From Notospermus geniculatus (lineage: Eukaryota > Nemertea > Pilidiophora > Heteronemertea > Lineidae): 64,000 nt of DNA. Positions 63,772 to 64,000 of this stretch are shown in pieces (the stretch's first letter is position 1; every line of letters begins with the position of its first letter). The notes under the pieces are model-generated. The model was not told the DNA's origin and searched no databases. It saw only the letters and a program-made list of their open reading frames with translations. The stretch lies in contig NMRB01000940.1 of NCBI GenBank assembly GCA_002633025.1, positions 146,286 to 210,285 on the forward strand. Direction: 5' to 3'. The position numbers and the translations under genes were made by a program.

Positions 63772-64000
63772 CTACCCCAACCCGTACCCACACCGCAACC
63801 CACAAACTCGGTTCAGTCAGGGAAAATCCGTTGTGAAGTGTGTAGTAGTGATGTTACACCTTCAAATCTTGCAAGACATAATAAAACTAAAAAACATTTA
63901 CAAAACTGGAATAAATTTTATGAAGCTAAAAAAACTCAACTAAATAAAATTACCACTCAAAGTAAATCTCTTGGCGACAGCCAAATGGTTGACATTAGAA

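Overview
This is a eukaryotic, repeat-dense window, most likely from a marine invertebrate and plausibly a deuterostome (amphioxus, hemichordate or echinoderm type). The evidence is indirect: spliced exons with GT/AG borders, F-type lectin, PAN/apple and kringle exons typical of large invertebrate extracellular gene families, an animal-style CACTA transposase, and the frequent TACATGTA and TAGGCCTA strings seen in such genomes. Nothing looks prokaryotic. Two N gaps (4113-4957 and 15952-16044) and several single Ns mark a draft assembly.

Host-like coding sequence is sparse, and every host-like exon is on the minus strand. In minus-strand order they are: the last two exons of a carboxylesterase/cholinesterase-like gene (63771-62866); a PAN/apple exon (about 55073-54851); three open frames of an unrecognised, probably paralogous protein family (53935-53183, 51186-50152, 48422-47361); two kringle exons that join in phase and end at a stop codon (36329-36084, 34903-34650); a second PAN/apple exon (20776-20544); the first half of an F-type lectin domain (14906-14740); and two second-half F-type lectin exons (8056-7832 and the terminal 993-761). 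How these exons divide into genes cannot be settled from sequence alone. The kringle pair and the last F-type lectin exon each end at a stop codon, so at least two secreted mosaic genes are likely.

The rest is mobile DNA. A CACTA/EnSpm-type transposase gene (45698-38883, minus) can be followed across four exons. It carries two one-base frameshifts and a 402-bp foldback insertion with a 5-bp target duplication, beyond which the frame continues. A PIF/Harbinger-type DDE transposase (49030-49967, plus) has its D, D, E residues and one frameshift. A decayed CR1/L2-like reverse transcriptase fragment lies at 24716-25806 (minus).

Non-autonomous elements fill most introns and spacers. At least four families share one layout: tandem core repeats of about 145-270 bp, then a short simple repeat, then a terminal hairpin whose arm is repeated at the other end. 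This is the layout known for pearl / Helentron-associated elements. There are also foldback elements with 9-bp target duplications (Mutator-like), TTA- and TA-flanked MITEs (Harbinger-like and Tc1-like), nested MITEs, a tRNA-headed SINE pair, possible hammerhead-ribozyme remnants of Penelope-like elements, minisatellites and large inverted repeats.
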